Source of the DNA: Pseudogemmobacter lacusdianii | GTDB lineage: Bacteria > Pseudomonadota > Alphaproteobacteria > Rhodobacterales > Rhodobacteraceae | Reading direction: 5' to 3' | Length of the DNA: 64,000 nt | Assembly: GCF_030848395.1 (NCBI RefSeq) | Contig: NZ_JAVDBT010000002.1 | Coordinates: 186,001 to 250,000, forward strand | In this document: positions 17,060-24,576 of the stretch, one piece after another | How the letters are laid out: each line of letters begins with the position of its first letter | Numbering within the stretch: the first letter of the stretch is position 1 | Translations under genes and position numbers: made by a program | Notes under the pieces: model-generated | What the model saw: only the letters and a program-made list of their open reading frames with translations | Database searches by the model: none | Told to the model about the DNA's origin: nothing

Positions 17060-17737
17060 ATGCATATCGCGATCCTTATGGCGAACACGGATGAAAGTGC
17101 TTTTGCGCAAAGGCATCCAAAGGATGGCGAAAAATTCCGCAATCTTTTGGCACCTTTAAGGCCAGATTGGCGGTTCACCACGCTTTCTGTGAAGGATGGC
17201 ACCTTCCCCAGTGACCTGTCGGATTACGACGGGTTCATCATCACAGGCAGTCCGGCTTCGGTGCATGATGATGCGCCTTGGGTGCATCGGCTGATGCAGC
17301 TGATTCGCGATATTCGGACGGCTAAACTGCCGCTTTATGGCGCCTGTTTTGGGCATCAGGCGATCGCTTTGGCGCTGGGTGGGCGGGTTGAGAAAAACCC
17401 CGGCGGCTGGGTCTTTGGTCTGACCGAGACGCAGATGGAAGGCGCGCCGATCCACCTTTACGCCGCGCATGTCGAACAGGTGACCAATTTGCCGCAAGGG
17501 GCCGAGCCTTTGGGCGGCAATGCCGATTGCGCGATTGGAGCTTATCGGATCGGCGGGCAGGTTTTGACCACGCAATACCACCCCGAGATCACCGAGAGCT
17601 TCGCGACAGCTTTGGTTGAGGAATATTATGAAAAGCTACCACCCGAGGTCGCAAAGCGGGCAAAACAGTCTCTAACACGGCCCGCCGAGACAGAACGTAT
17701 GGCGCAACGCATCGTGGATTTCTTTGAAAGCGCCTAG
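17060..17737 (+). CDS. Class I glutamine amidotransferase-like hydrolase
   Basis: A 225-residue stand-alone glutaminase domain of the GMP-synthase-like class. The triad is Cys96 in YGACFGHQ, His174 and Glu176 in QYHPEIT. Such free-standing proteins often hydrolyse gamma-glutamyl amides (as PuuD does in putrescine use, or AtdA2 is thought to do in aniline use), which would pair with the gamma-glutamyl ligases here. It is divergent from the P450 operon across a 73-bp gap and overlaps the end of the convergent GntR gene by 4 bp. Substrate not established. Confidence 0.88.
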   Translation: MHIAILMANTDESAFAQRHPKDGEKFRNLLAPLRPDWRFTTLSVKDGTFPSDLSDYDGFIITGSPASVHDDAPWVHRLMQLIRDIRTAKLPLYGACFGHQAIALALGGRVEKNPGGWVFGLTETQMEGAPIHLYAAHVEQVTNLPQGAEPLGGNADCAIGAYRIGGQVLTTQYHPEITESFATALVEEYYEKLPPEVAKRAKQSLTRPAETERMAQRIVDFFESA

Positions 17738-18384
17738 GACAGCGCCGCCAGCAAATCCATCGCGGTGATCTGGTCAAAGGACACATGGCGCTGCATCAAC
17801 GCCTCGGCCCCTGTGGAATCGCGATCAAACATCAAGTTTGCCAAATGCCGATGCTCGGCCGCGGATAGGGCGATTGCACCGGCATAACGGTAGCGGGCGC
17901 GGTAATAAGCCAGCAATTTCCGAGCGTTGGTCTTGATCATCTCGGTCAGGAATGGATTGCCTGCCGCTATGGCCACTGTCTCGTGGAACTTTAGGTTCAG
18001 CTGGTAATAGCCATCGGGATCCGCGTCGCCCTTTTGGCTGGCATGCGCCTCGCAGCGAGCGACGATATCTTCCAGCGCCGCGGCCCCCGCCTTGGACAGC
18101 CGGCGTGCGGCAAGGCCCGCCGCTTGCCCTTCCAGCCGCGAATGCACCTCGAGGATCGCGAGGAACTCTTCAAGCGAGGGGCGAAAGAGGCTTGCCCCTT
18201 TGCGGGGGTGGCGGCGGATCAGGCCCATCGCCTCAAGCTTCAGGATCGCCTCACGGATCGGGGTGCGCGAGGTGCCAAATTCGGCCGCGATCAGGGATTC
18301 ATCGATTGGATCGCCCGGATTAAGCCGGCCAATGTCGATCCATTGCAAAATCGCCGCAATGAGCGTGTCAGTTTGTCCCGCCAT
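17734..18384 (-). CDS. GntR-family regulator (FCD type)
   Basis: A 216-residue regulator. The winged helix shows DPIDESLIAAEFGTSRTPIREAI at about 23-45, followed by GLIRRHPRKGASLF for the wing and then a helical FCD ligand domain ending with HRHLANLMFDRD and a conserved His. The cyclic-amine clusters of mycobacteria also encode a GntR regulator (PipR), so this is the best candidate controller of the P450/amidotransferase promoter at 16987-17059. It is distinct in sequence from the GntR at 12671. Confidence 0.9.
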   Translation of the reverse strand: MAGQTDTLIAAILQWIDIGRLNPGDPIDESLIAAEFGTSRTPIREAILKLEAMGLIRRHPRKGASLFRPSLEEFLAILEVHSRLEGQAAGLAARRLSKAGAAALEDIVARCEAHASQKGDADPDGYYQLNLKFHETVAIAAGNPFLTEMIKTNARKLLAYYRARYRYAGAIALSAAEHRHLANLMFDRDSTGAEALMQRHVSFDQITAMDLLAALS

Positions 18385-18396
18385 AATCGCATGCTA

Positions 18397-18414
18397 AGCC
18401 GCAGATAAGCGGCT
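18397..18414. promoter_or_regulatory. Inverted repeat between nagA and the GntR gene
   Basis: Perfect 6-bp arms AGCCGC and GCGGCT flank AGATAA. It lies 16 bp beyond the nagA stop and 13 bp upstream of the GntR start on the same strand. It might terminate nagA transcripts or be a GntR operator. There is no T-run on either side, so the choice is open. Confidence 0.35.
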
Positions 18415-18429
18415 CTGTAAAGGCCGAAA

Positions 18430-19539
18430 TCAGAAAATCTGCCGGCCCGCGCGCCATACGGATTGCAGGGTAAAATCCTCATCAAGGTGAATGAAATCTG
18501 CCGCTGCACCGGGCCGCAGATGGCCAAGATCGCTGCGTCCGAGCACCGCGGCAGGGCGCGAGCTGGCCATTGCGAAGGCGGTTTCATGGGAAACGCCGAC
18601 ACGCCTAACCATGATCTTCATGGCCTGCGGCAGCGTCAGATCGGCACCCGCGAGAGTGCCATCCTCAAGCGTCAGCCGGCCGTCTTGGCGCAGGATGCGG
18701 CGCCCGCCCAAGGAGAACTCACGGGCATCGGTGCCCGCAGGTGACATGCAATCGCTGACCAAAAACAGCCCTTCGGGCCGTGCCGCTACGGCAATCTGCA
18801 TCGCCTCGGTCGAGACGTGGTGGCCATCGGCGATCAGCCCACACCAGGCAGTGTCCGTCAGTGCCGCCCCAACAAGCCCAGGCTCGCGGTGGCCCAACTG
18901 GCTCATCGCGTTGAACAGGTGGGTGACGCAGGTCGCGCCTGCCGCAAAGCCGGCGCGCGCGGCACTCAGAGTGCAATCGCTATGGCCAAGGCTGACCACC
19001 ACGCCAGCCGCGGCTAGCTCAGCGATCTGCGCCGGGGTGGCGCTTTCCGGGGCCAGAGTGACCATCAGCGCCGGAAGGCCTTTTCTGCCTTCACAGAGAC
19101 GGTTCAGGTCGGCATCGGTCATCGGGCGGATCAGATTTGCATCATGCGCCCCCTTGCGACGCGGATCGAGATGGGGACCTTCAAGATGCAGGCCAAGAAA
19201 ACCGGGGACTGCCGCTTGCGTGGCTTCAATCCCGGCCTTGATGACCGAAGCGGTTGCTTCAGGGGTATCCGTGATGAGGGTCGGGAGAACGCCTGTCGCG
19301 CCAAGTTTGGCCTGCACCGTGCAAATCAGCGCGAGATCAGAGGCGGTACTTTGTCCCGATACCAAATGCCCGCCGCTGCCGTTCACCTGCAGATCCAAGA
19401 GGCCCGGCAGCAAATAGCCGCCCTGAAGCTGCACAACTTGGCCCGAGGCGCCGTCAGAAATGGTCTGACCATCGACATGCAGCGGGCCGTCACTGAGCGA
19501 GGTGCCATCAAAGACGGATGCGCCGGTGTAGCTGGTCAT
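18430..19539 (-). CDS. nagA: N-acetylglucosamine-6-phosphate deacetylase
   Basis: A 369-residue amidohydrolase that deacetylates GlcNAc-6-phosphate to GlcN-6-phosphate. The metal and active-site motifs are in order: HLEGPHLDPRRKGAH (about 123-137) with the metal Glu, SLGHSD, THLFNAMSQ, ADGHHVS and the catalytic Asp in LVSDCMSP near 261. Its ATG shares a base with the upstream deaminase TAA, so the two are translationally coupled. It is the last gene of the minus-strand amino-sugar operon. Confidence 0.95.
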   Translation of the reverse strand: MTSYTGASVFDGTSLSDGPLHVDGQTISDGASGQVVQLQGGYLLPGLLDLQVNGSGGHLVSGQSTASDLALICTVQAKLGATGVLPTLITDTPEATASVIKAGIEATQAAVPGFLGLHLEGPHLDPRRKGAHDANLIRPMTDADLNRLCEGRKGLPALMVTLAPESATPAQIAELAAAGVVVSLGHSDCTLSAARAGFAAGATCVTHLFNAMSQLGHREPGLVGAALTDTAWCGLIADGHHVSTEAMQIAVAARPEGLFLVSDCMSPAGTDAREFSLGGRRILRQDGRLTLEDGTLAGADLTLPQAMKIMVRRVGVSHETAFAMASSRPAAVLGRSDLGHLRPGAAADFIHLDEDFTLQSVWRAGRQIF

Positions 19540-20561
19540 TACAGGGTCTCCGTCACCTTACGCAGATGCGGCGGGCGGTCAGGGTCAAGGCCGCGACGGC
19601 GCGAAAGCGTCTCTACAAAGGCATAAAAGCTGGTCGCCATCACCAAAGGCGCGACCAGCGGGTGCAATCCAGTGACCATCGGAAGCGGGGTCACATCTTT
19701 GAGTGAATCGCCGGTTAGGAACACGTCGGCGCCTTGAGCGCTCAGCCGCTCGGCCGTGGTGACAACATGGGGGCGGGCCTCATCCTCGGTCGCCAAGGCA
19801 AGGACGGGGAAGCCCGCTTGCACGATGGCCGAGGGACCATGCAGAACTTCAGCGGCCGAATAGGCCTCGGCGTGCAATCCGCAGGTCTCTTTCATTTTCA
19901 GGGCCGCTTCGGCAGCAATGCCGATGGATGGGCCGCGACCCAAGACAAACGCCGATTGCGCCCGCGACAGCCGCGCGGCGAGGGGCGACCAATCCAGCGT
20001 CAGAGCCTTCGTCATGGCTTTCGGAGCTTCGGCCAAGGCTTGCTGCAATGCGGCGTCTTCTTGCCAATCTGCAAGCAAGCACAGGCCAGCGAGGACCGAG
20101 TTGATAAAGGTTTTCGTGGCAGCGACAGCTTTTTCTTCGCCAGCATGCAAAGGCAAGCAATGGCTGGCCCCGCGCCCCATTGGGCTATCTGCGTGGTTTG
20201 TGATCGCCAAGGTGACAGCGCCGCCTTGATGGGCGGTCTGCATCATCTGAACAATGTCAGGGCTTTGACCTGACTGGGAAATGCCGATGCAAGCGGCCGA
20301 GCCCAGGGACATGGATCGCCCATAGATAGACGCCACCGAAGGCCCGATCGAAGCGACAGGACGGCCGGTCAAAAGCTCGGCTGCGTATTTAAGATAGGTT
20401 GCCGCATGGTCCGAGGAGCCGCGCGCCACGGTCAGCAAGATCTGTGGGTCGCGTTGCTGCAGTGCGGCAGCAGCGGTGGCGCGTTGGTCGGCCGATGCGT
20501 CTAAAAAGCGCTGCGCTGCTGCCGGAATCTCTGCCACTTCAAGGGCCATTTGCGTCGTCAT
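19539..20561 (-). CDS. SIS-domain glucosamine-6-phosphate deaminase (NagB-II type)
   Basis: A 340-residue protein with two SIS (sugar isomerase) domains, like the isomerase half of glucosamine-6-phosphate synthase but lacking the glutaminase half. ARGSSDHAATYLKY (about 46-59), GISQSGQSPDIVQ (about 94-106) and HAEAYSAAEVLHGP (about 226-239) are the sugar-phosphate sites. Proteins of this kind act as GlcN-6-P deaminases in place of classical NagB, yielding fructose-6-phosphate and ammonia. Placement directly before nagA supports this. AgaS-type activity on galactosamine is the alternative. Confidence 0.85.
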   Translation of the reverse strand: MTTQMALEVAEIPAAAQRFLDASADQRATAAAALQQRDPQILLTVARGSSDHAATYLKYAAELLTGRPVASIGPSVASIYGRSMSLGSAACIGISQSGQSPDIVQMMQTAHQGGAVTLAITNHADSPMGRGASHCLPLHAGEEKAVAATKTFINSVLAGLCLLADWQEDAALQQALAEAPKAMTKALTLDWSPLAARLSRAQSAFVLGRGPSIGIAAEAALKMKETCGLHAEAYSAAEVLHGPSAIVQAGFPVLALATEDEARPHVVTTAERLSAQGADVFLTGDSLKDVTPLPMVTGLHPLVAPLVMATSFYAFVETLSRRRGLDPDRPPHLRKVTETL

Positions 20562-21322
20562 TTTGCCTGTCCTTCCGGTGCCAGCTTCAGCTCCACGGCG
20601 AAATCATAGGCGTCGCCGCGGTAAAGTGATCTTGTGAATTCCACCACCCGACCGGTGGCGAGATAGCCGATCCGCTCGATCCGCAGCCCGGCTACACCGG
20701 GGGAGACGCCCAACAGCTCGGCGTCGCGCGGGCCAAGATTGGCGGCGGAGATGCGCTGGACGGCGCGGACCGGGCGCATGCCAAGCGTGTCGAGCGTCAG
20801 GTAGAGCGAACCTTCGACCAAGCCGGGGTCTGGCAGCACTGTGGTGGGGAGTGAGGCGCGCTCGATCGCCAGTGGCAGCCCGTCAGAGCGTCGAACGCGT
20901 TCAAGACGGACGACATGTTCGTCGGCGCCAAGGCCAAGCGCCATGACCTCTTCAGGGGCGGGCGCGCCAATCATGCGCGAAATCCATTGCGAATCCACGG
21001 ACTTACCGCGCCGCGACATATCTTCGGTGAAAGAGGTCAGCAGCGAAAGCGCCTGCTCGAGCCGCTCAACTTTTTGGGCCACGAAGGTGCCAGAGCCGCG
21101 GCGCTGCACCAGTTGACCACTGGCAACCAGCGCTTGGATGGCGTTGCGGATGGTGACGCGCGACAGGCCGGTCATCGCGGCCATGTCACGTTCGGCCGGA
21201 AGGCTGCTGCCGGGGCTGAGGCGGCCGCTGGCAATGGCCTCGGCGATGCGGCGTTGCAGTTGCAGGTAAAGCGGGCCAGAGCCGGGATCATCAAAGCCGG
21301 TGGCGGTGAAAAGCTGATCCAT
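20558..21322 (-). CDS. GntR/HutC-family regulator (UTRA domain), NagR/NagQ-like
   Basis: A 254-residue regulator. The winged helix spans about residues 15-80 (YLQLQRRIAEAIASGRLSPG, then MTGLSRVTIRNAIQALVASG, then RRGSGTFVA). The UTRA ligand domain runs from about 100 to 250. This subfamily binds amino-sugar phosphates. It sits in the nag operon between kinase and deaminase genes with ATGA-type overlaps at both ends, so it very likely controls both divergent operons through the TGGTAT repeats at 22189 and 22279. Whether it represses or activates cannot be read from sequence. Confidence 0.9.
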   Translation of the reverse strand: MDQLFTATGFDDPGSGPLYLQLQRRIAEAIASGRLSPGSSLPAERDMAAMTGLSRVTIRNAIQALVASGQLVQRRGSGTFVAQKVERLEQALSLLTSFTEDMSRRGKSVDSQWISRMIGAPAPEEVMALGLGADEHVVRLERVRRSDGLPLAIERASLPTTVLPDPGLVEGSLYLTLDTLGMRPVRAVQRISAANLGPRDAELLGVSPGVAGLRIERIGYLATGRVVEFTRSLYRGDAYDFAVELKLAPEGQAK

Positions 21323-22164
21323 CAGGCCAATCCTCTTGCGAGGAGAAGCGCGCCATCCAGCGAGCTGCCAAGCGCTGGGCGCTGCGGCAGATCGGACAAT
21401 GCGCGGCTGTAAGCGGCACCTAGACCGCCGTTAAAGCTGGCAGGAAGCTCCGCTCCGCAGCCCAAAGCGCGCAAGATTTCAGCAATGTTAGAGACGCTTT
21501 CCGACCAAACCTCCGCCGCGGCGGGGTCGCTTGAGGCCAAGATTTCGGGTGCAAATTTGGCCAGATCTGCAGGGCGCGCGGTGAGCGAGAAGGCGATGAC
21601 CCCTTCGGGGCCATCATGGCGCTGCAGCACGGATGCAAGGTAGGGCGTCATCGGGCGGAAACTCTCGGCGGCGCGCATGGCTTGGATCAGGATGGCTTGG
21701 CCAAGGCGTGCGCCCGAGCCTTCGTCACCCAAGACGATCCCCCAGCCGCCGAATTGTTGCAGTTGTCCCGCGCGCTGGCGCACGAAGACCGATCCGGTGC
21801 CGATCGCGGCAAGGATGCCGTCTGCCTCGCCCAATGCACCACGGGCCGCGGTGATCGCATCGGTCTCAATCCGGCAGCGGGCAAAGGGCAAAGCGGCGGC
21901 AAGGCGTTCGGAGGCGCCTTTGGCATTGGCTCCGGCAAGGCCCAGTCCGGCATAGGCGTGGCGCAATTCGCTTAGCGCGGCGGAGCCGCAGGCGGAGCGT
22001 ACGGCGGTTTCGCTGCAAGCAAGGATCGCGCGCAAGGCGCCTTCGGGATCGGTGGCGATATTGGCGGGGCCGCCGGTCGCGCGGGCCAGAATTTGGCCCG
22101 TGGCATCGGCCACCAGCACACGGCAGCCACTGCCACCTCCGTCCACTGCGATCATAAGGCTCAT
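21322..22164 (-). CDS. BadF/BadG/BcrA-type amino-sugar kinase
   Basis: A 280-residue ASKHA kinase with phosphate-1 motif IAVDGGGSGCRVLVAD at the N-terminus and IGTGS (about 115) as the phosphate-2 motif. This is the family of N-acetylglucosamine kinases and of MurK, which phosphorylates both MurNAc and GlcNAc at C6. With murQ divergent and nagA downstream, a MurNAc/GlcNAc kinase role is the simplest reading. ATG 22164 follows a well-spaced GGAGG; the frame open to 22245 would run through the operator region. The stop overlaps the GntR start. Confidence 0.85.
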   Translation of the reverse strand: MSLMIAVDGGGSGCRVLVADATGQILARATGGPANIATDPEGALRAILACSETAVRSACGSAALSELRHAYAGLGLAGANAKGASERLAAALPFARCRIETDAITAARGALGEADGILAAIGTGSVFVRQRAGQLQQFGGWGIVLGDEGSGARLGQAILIQAMRAAESFRPMTPYLASVLQRHDGPEGVIAFSLTARPADLAKFAPEILASSDPAAAEVWSESVSNIAEILRALGCGAELPASFNGGLGAAYSRALSDLPQRPALGSSLDGALLLARGLA

Positions 22165-22188
22165 GCCGAATCCTCCGCCTGCAAGATG

Positions 22189-22205
22189 ATACCAAGATAA
22201 TACCA
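22189..22205 (-). promoter_or_regulatory. Operator-like repeat for the kinase-gntR-deaminase-nagA operon
   Basis: On the minus strand the site reads TGGTATTATCTTGGTAT, two TGGTAT units one helical turn (11 bp) apart. Fourteen of 17 positions match the site at 22279-22295, which faces the other operon. The first 14 bases of the motif end 27 bp before the kinase ATG, almost the same distance as its partner from murQ. TGGTAT is also the core of NagR-type sites in Bacillus. Confidence 0.6.
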
Positions 22206-22278
22206 TTTGCAAGCCAAGCCTGTTTTTCTTGGGAATAAATCGCAATATTCTCGGCTATTGTCGCAAAGGCTTTACAGG

Positions 22279-22295
22279 TGGTATTGTTTTGGCAT
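22279..22295 (+). promoter_or_regulatory. Operator-like repeat for the murQ-ABC operon
   Basis: TGGTATTGTTTTGGCAT mirrors the site at 22189-22205 in the opposite orientation. The first 14 bases end 27 bp before the murQ ATG. It lies just after a possible -35 (TTTACA, 22271-22276) and covers the spacer up to the possible -10 region (ATTAAT, 22294-22299), as expected for repression. A perfect palindrome GCATTAATGC (22292-22301) overlaps its end. Confidence 0.6.
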
Positions 22296-22319
22296 TAATG
22301 CGAGCCAGGGAGGAATCAT

Positions 22320-23204
22320 ATGGTTCAGCGGTCGACAGAAGCGCGCCACCCGGCATCCGAGGGTTTGCATAAGGCGCCCGCCGATGCCGTGATGTCGGCT
22401 TTGCTTGAGGCGCAGACCGCCGCCCTTCACTCTGTCCGCCTTGCTTTTCCCGCGCTGGAAGAGGCCGGTGTGCGCGCGGCCAAGGCGCTGCAGGCGGGCG
22501 GCAAGCTTGCCTATGTCGGCGCTGGCTCTTCGGGCTTGATGGCTTTGTCAGATTGTCTTGAGCTGGCAGGCACTTTTGGCATCCCGCCCGAGCGCACGCC
22601 GATGCTGTTTGCCGGGGGGGCTGCGGCGCTTTTGCATATGACCGGCGCGGTCGAGGATGACCCGGCTTTAGCGCAGGCGGATTTCATCCGCGCCAATCTG
22701 ACCAAAGGCGATGTGGCTTTGTGCCTTTCCGCCTCGGGGACGACACCTTACACGCTTGAAATCACACGGCTTTGCAAAGAGGCCGGCGTGTTCACCGTTG
22801 GGATCGCGAATGTCGCAGATGCCGCTTTGTTACGCGCGGCTGATCTGGCGGTTCTTTTGGACACCGGGCCCGAGGTCGTGAGCGGCTCGACCCGGATGGG
22901 GGCGGCTACGGCGCAGAAACTGGCCTTGAACATGATCTCGGTGCAAGCCGGGCTGCTGCTTGGCCATGTGCATGACGGATATATGGTTAATGTCATTGCG
23001 GATAATGCCAAGCTGCGAGACCGCGCGGCGCGGATCGTTGCGGCGGTGTCGGGGCAAAGCGAGACCGCATCCCGGGCGGCGCTTGAGGCGACCAAAGGGG
23101 CTGTGAAGCCCGCGATTTTGGTGGCGCGCGGCCGTTCGACGGCTGCAGCGGTGGAAAATTTGGAGCAAAGCTATGGGCATTTGGAGCCTTGGCTGAAAGA
23201 CTGA
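22320..23204 (+). CDS. murQ: N-acetylmuramic acid 6-phosphate etherase
   Basis: A 294-residue SIS-domain lyase that splits the lactyl ether of MurNAc-6-phosphate to give GlcNAc-6-phosphate and lactate. Characteristic pieces are STEARHP at the N-terminus, YVGAGSSGLMAL (about 63-74), IPPERTPML with the catalytic Glu, and SGTTPYTLEITRLCKEAG. GPEVVSGSTRMGAATAQK near 190 matches the family signature. A ribosome site AGGGAGGA precedes the ATG. Its product is the substrate of NagA in the divergent operon. A sugar ABC importer follows on the same strand. Confidence 0.94.
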   Translation: MVQRSTEARHPASEGLHKAPADAVMSALLEAQTAALHSVRLAFPALEEAGVRAAKALQAGGKLAYVGAGSSGLMALSDCLELAGTFGIPPERTPMLFAGGAAALLHMTGAVEDDPALAQADFIRANLTKGDVALCLSASGTTPYTLEITRLCKEAGVFTVGIANVADAALLRAADLAVLLDTGPEVVSGSTRMGAATAQKLALNMISVQAGLLLGHVHDGYMVNVIADNAKLRDRAARIVAAVSGQSETASRAALEATKGAVKPAILVARGRSTAAAVENLEQSYGHLEPWLKD

Positions 23205-23210
23205 AACCAA

Positions 23211-23225
23211 GGGGGGGCGGCCCCC
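23211..23225 (+). other. GC-rich hairpin between murQ and the binding-protein gene
   Basis: A run of G residues and a matching run of C residues separated by GGCGG can form a short, very stable stem right after the murQ stop and 19 bp before the next ATG. It may set different mRNA levels for murQ and the binding protein. Evidence is only the pairing. Confidence 0.3.
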
Positions 23226-23243
23226 GAAACAGGGAGAAAACAG

Positions 23244-24491
23244 ATGTCCAACACGTTCCGCATGGCGTTGCTGACCAGCACGCTGCTCGCGGGTCCGGCC
23301 CTGGCCGAGACCACGCTGACCATTGAAAGCTGGCGCAATGATGACCTGACCATCTGGCAGGACACGCTGATCCCGGCGTTTGAGGCCAAACATCCCGATA
23401 TCAAAGTGGTTTTCGCGCCTTCGGCTCCGGCGGAATACAACGCTGTGCTGAACTCGAAACTGGCTGCGGGTTCGGCCGGTGATCTGATCACCTGCCGTCC
23501 GTTTGATGCCAGCCTTGAGCTTTACAACCAAGGCAATCTGGCAGACCTGACCGATCTGGGCGCGATGGCCAATTTCTCGCCGGTGGCGAAATCGGCTTGG
23601 CAGACCGATGATGGCGCGGCGACTTTCTGCGTGCCGATGGCCTCGGTGATCCACGGCTTCATCTATAACGCCGACGCTTTTGCCGAGCTGGGCATCGAAG
23701 TGCCGCAGACCCGCGATCAGTTCTTCGCGGCCTTGGACAAGATCAAGGAAGACGGCACCTATATCCCGATGGCGATGGGCACCAATGACCAATGGGAAGC
23801 CGCGACCATGGCTTACCAGAACATCGGTCCGAACTATTGGAAGGGCGAAGAGGGGCGTCTGGCGCTGATCAAGGGTGAGCAAAAGCTGACCGATGCCGGC
23901 TGGGTTGAGCCCTTTGCCGAGCTGGCGCGCTGGAAGGACTATCTGGGCGACGGGTTTGAAGCGCAAACCTACCCGGACAGCCAGAACCTCTTCACCCTTG
24001 GCCGTGCGGCGATCTATCCGGCCGGTTCGTGGGAGATCTCGGGCTTCAACACCCAAGCTGGTTTCAAGATGGGTGCCTTTGCGCCGCCGGTCGGGGCTGA
24101 GGGTGACACCTGCTATATTTCGGACCACACCGATATTGCGATGGGTCTGAACGCCAAATCGCCCAATCTGGAAGCTGGTAAGGTATTCCTTGACTGGGTT
24201 GGCTCGGCCGAGTTTGCAACACTTTACGCCAATGCTCTGCCCGGCTTCTTCAGCCTGAACTCGACCCCGGTGGCGATGGAAGACCCGCTGGCGCAAGAGT
24301 TCGTTTCCTGGCGTGAGAAGTGCCAGCCGACGATCCGCTCGACCTATCAGATCCTGTCGCGCGGCACGCCGAACCTGGAAAACGAGACCTGGAATGCCTC
24401 GGCGAACGTGATCCGCGGCAGCGAGACCCCGGAAGATGCAGGCAAGCGCCTGCAAGAGGGGCTGGCTTCGTGGTATGAACCGCAGAAGTGA
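23244..24491 (+). CDS. Extracellular sugar-binding protein of a CUT1 ABC importer
   Basis: A 415-residue periplasmic solute-binding protein. The N-terminus is a clear Sec signal peptide (basic start, LLTSTLLAGPALA, cleavage after ALA around residue 21). The mature protein begins TTLTIESWRNDD, as in family 1 carbohydrate-binding proteins, and LAAGSAGDLITCRPFDAS near 75 is a usual ligand-loop region. It is followed after 85 bp, including a strong hairpin, by two permeases. In this operon the ligand is probably an amino sugar or muropeptide-derived sugar; that is inferred from murQ and nagA. Confidence 0.92.
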   Translation: MSNTFRMALLTSTLLAGPALAETTLTIESWRNDDLTIWQDTLIPAFEAKHPDIKVVFAPSAPAEYNAVLNSKLAAGSAGDLITCRPFDASLELYNQGNLADLTDLGAMANFSPVAKSAWQTDDGAATFCVPMASVIHGFIYNADAFAELGIEVPQTRDQFFAALDKIKEDGTYIPMAMGTNDQWEAATMAYQNIGPNYWKGEEGRLALIKGEQKLTDAGWVEPFAELARWKDYLGDGFEAQTYPDSQNLFTLGRAAIYPAGSWEISGFNTQAGFKMGAFAPPVGAEGDTCYISDHTDIAMGLNAKSPNLEAGKVFLDWVGSAEFATLYANALPGFFSLNSTPVAMEDPLAQEFVSWREKCQPTIRSTYQILSRGTPNLENETWNASANVIRGSETPEDAGKRLQEGLASWYEPQK

Positions 24492-24509
24492 TGTGACACG
24501 CGGCTAAGG

Positions 24510-24532
24510 CTGGGGGGCTTCGCGCCCCCCAG
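24510..24532 (+). repeat. Intercistronic stem-loop, REP-like, between binding protein and permeases
   Basis: Perfect 9-bp arms CTGGGGGGC and GCCCCCCAG enclose TTCGC. The stem is followed by CCCCCTGCGGGATATTT, giving the look of short interspersed GC-rich elements common in Rhodobacterales intergenic DNA. Placed after the binding-protein gene, it probably protects that mRNA from 3' decay and lowers permease levels, as at malE-malF. No T-run follows, so it is not a full terminator. Confidence 0.6.
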
Positions 24533-24576
24533 ACCCCCTGCGGGATATTTAAAGACAGAAAATGAGGAGTTGAGGG

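Noticed and set aside
22830-24455. A 541-residue open frame on the minus strand
   Set aside because: It spans the opposite strand of murQ and the binding-protein gene, which have clear motifs and a signal peptide; composition is that of a shadow frame.
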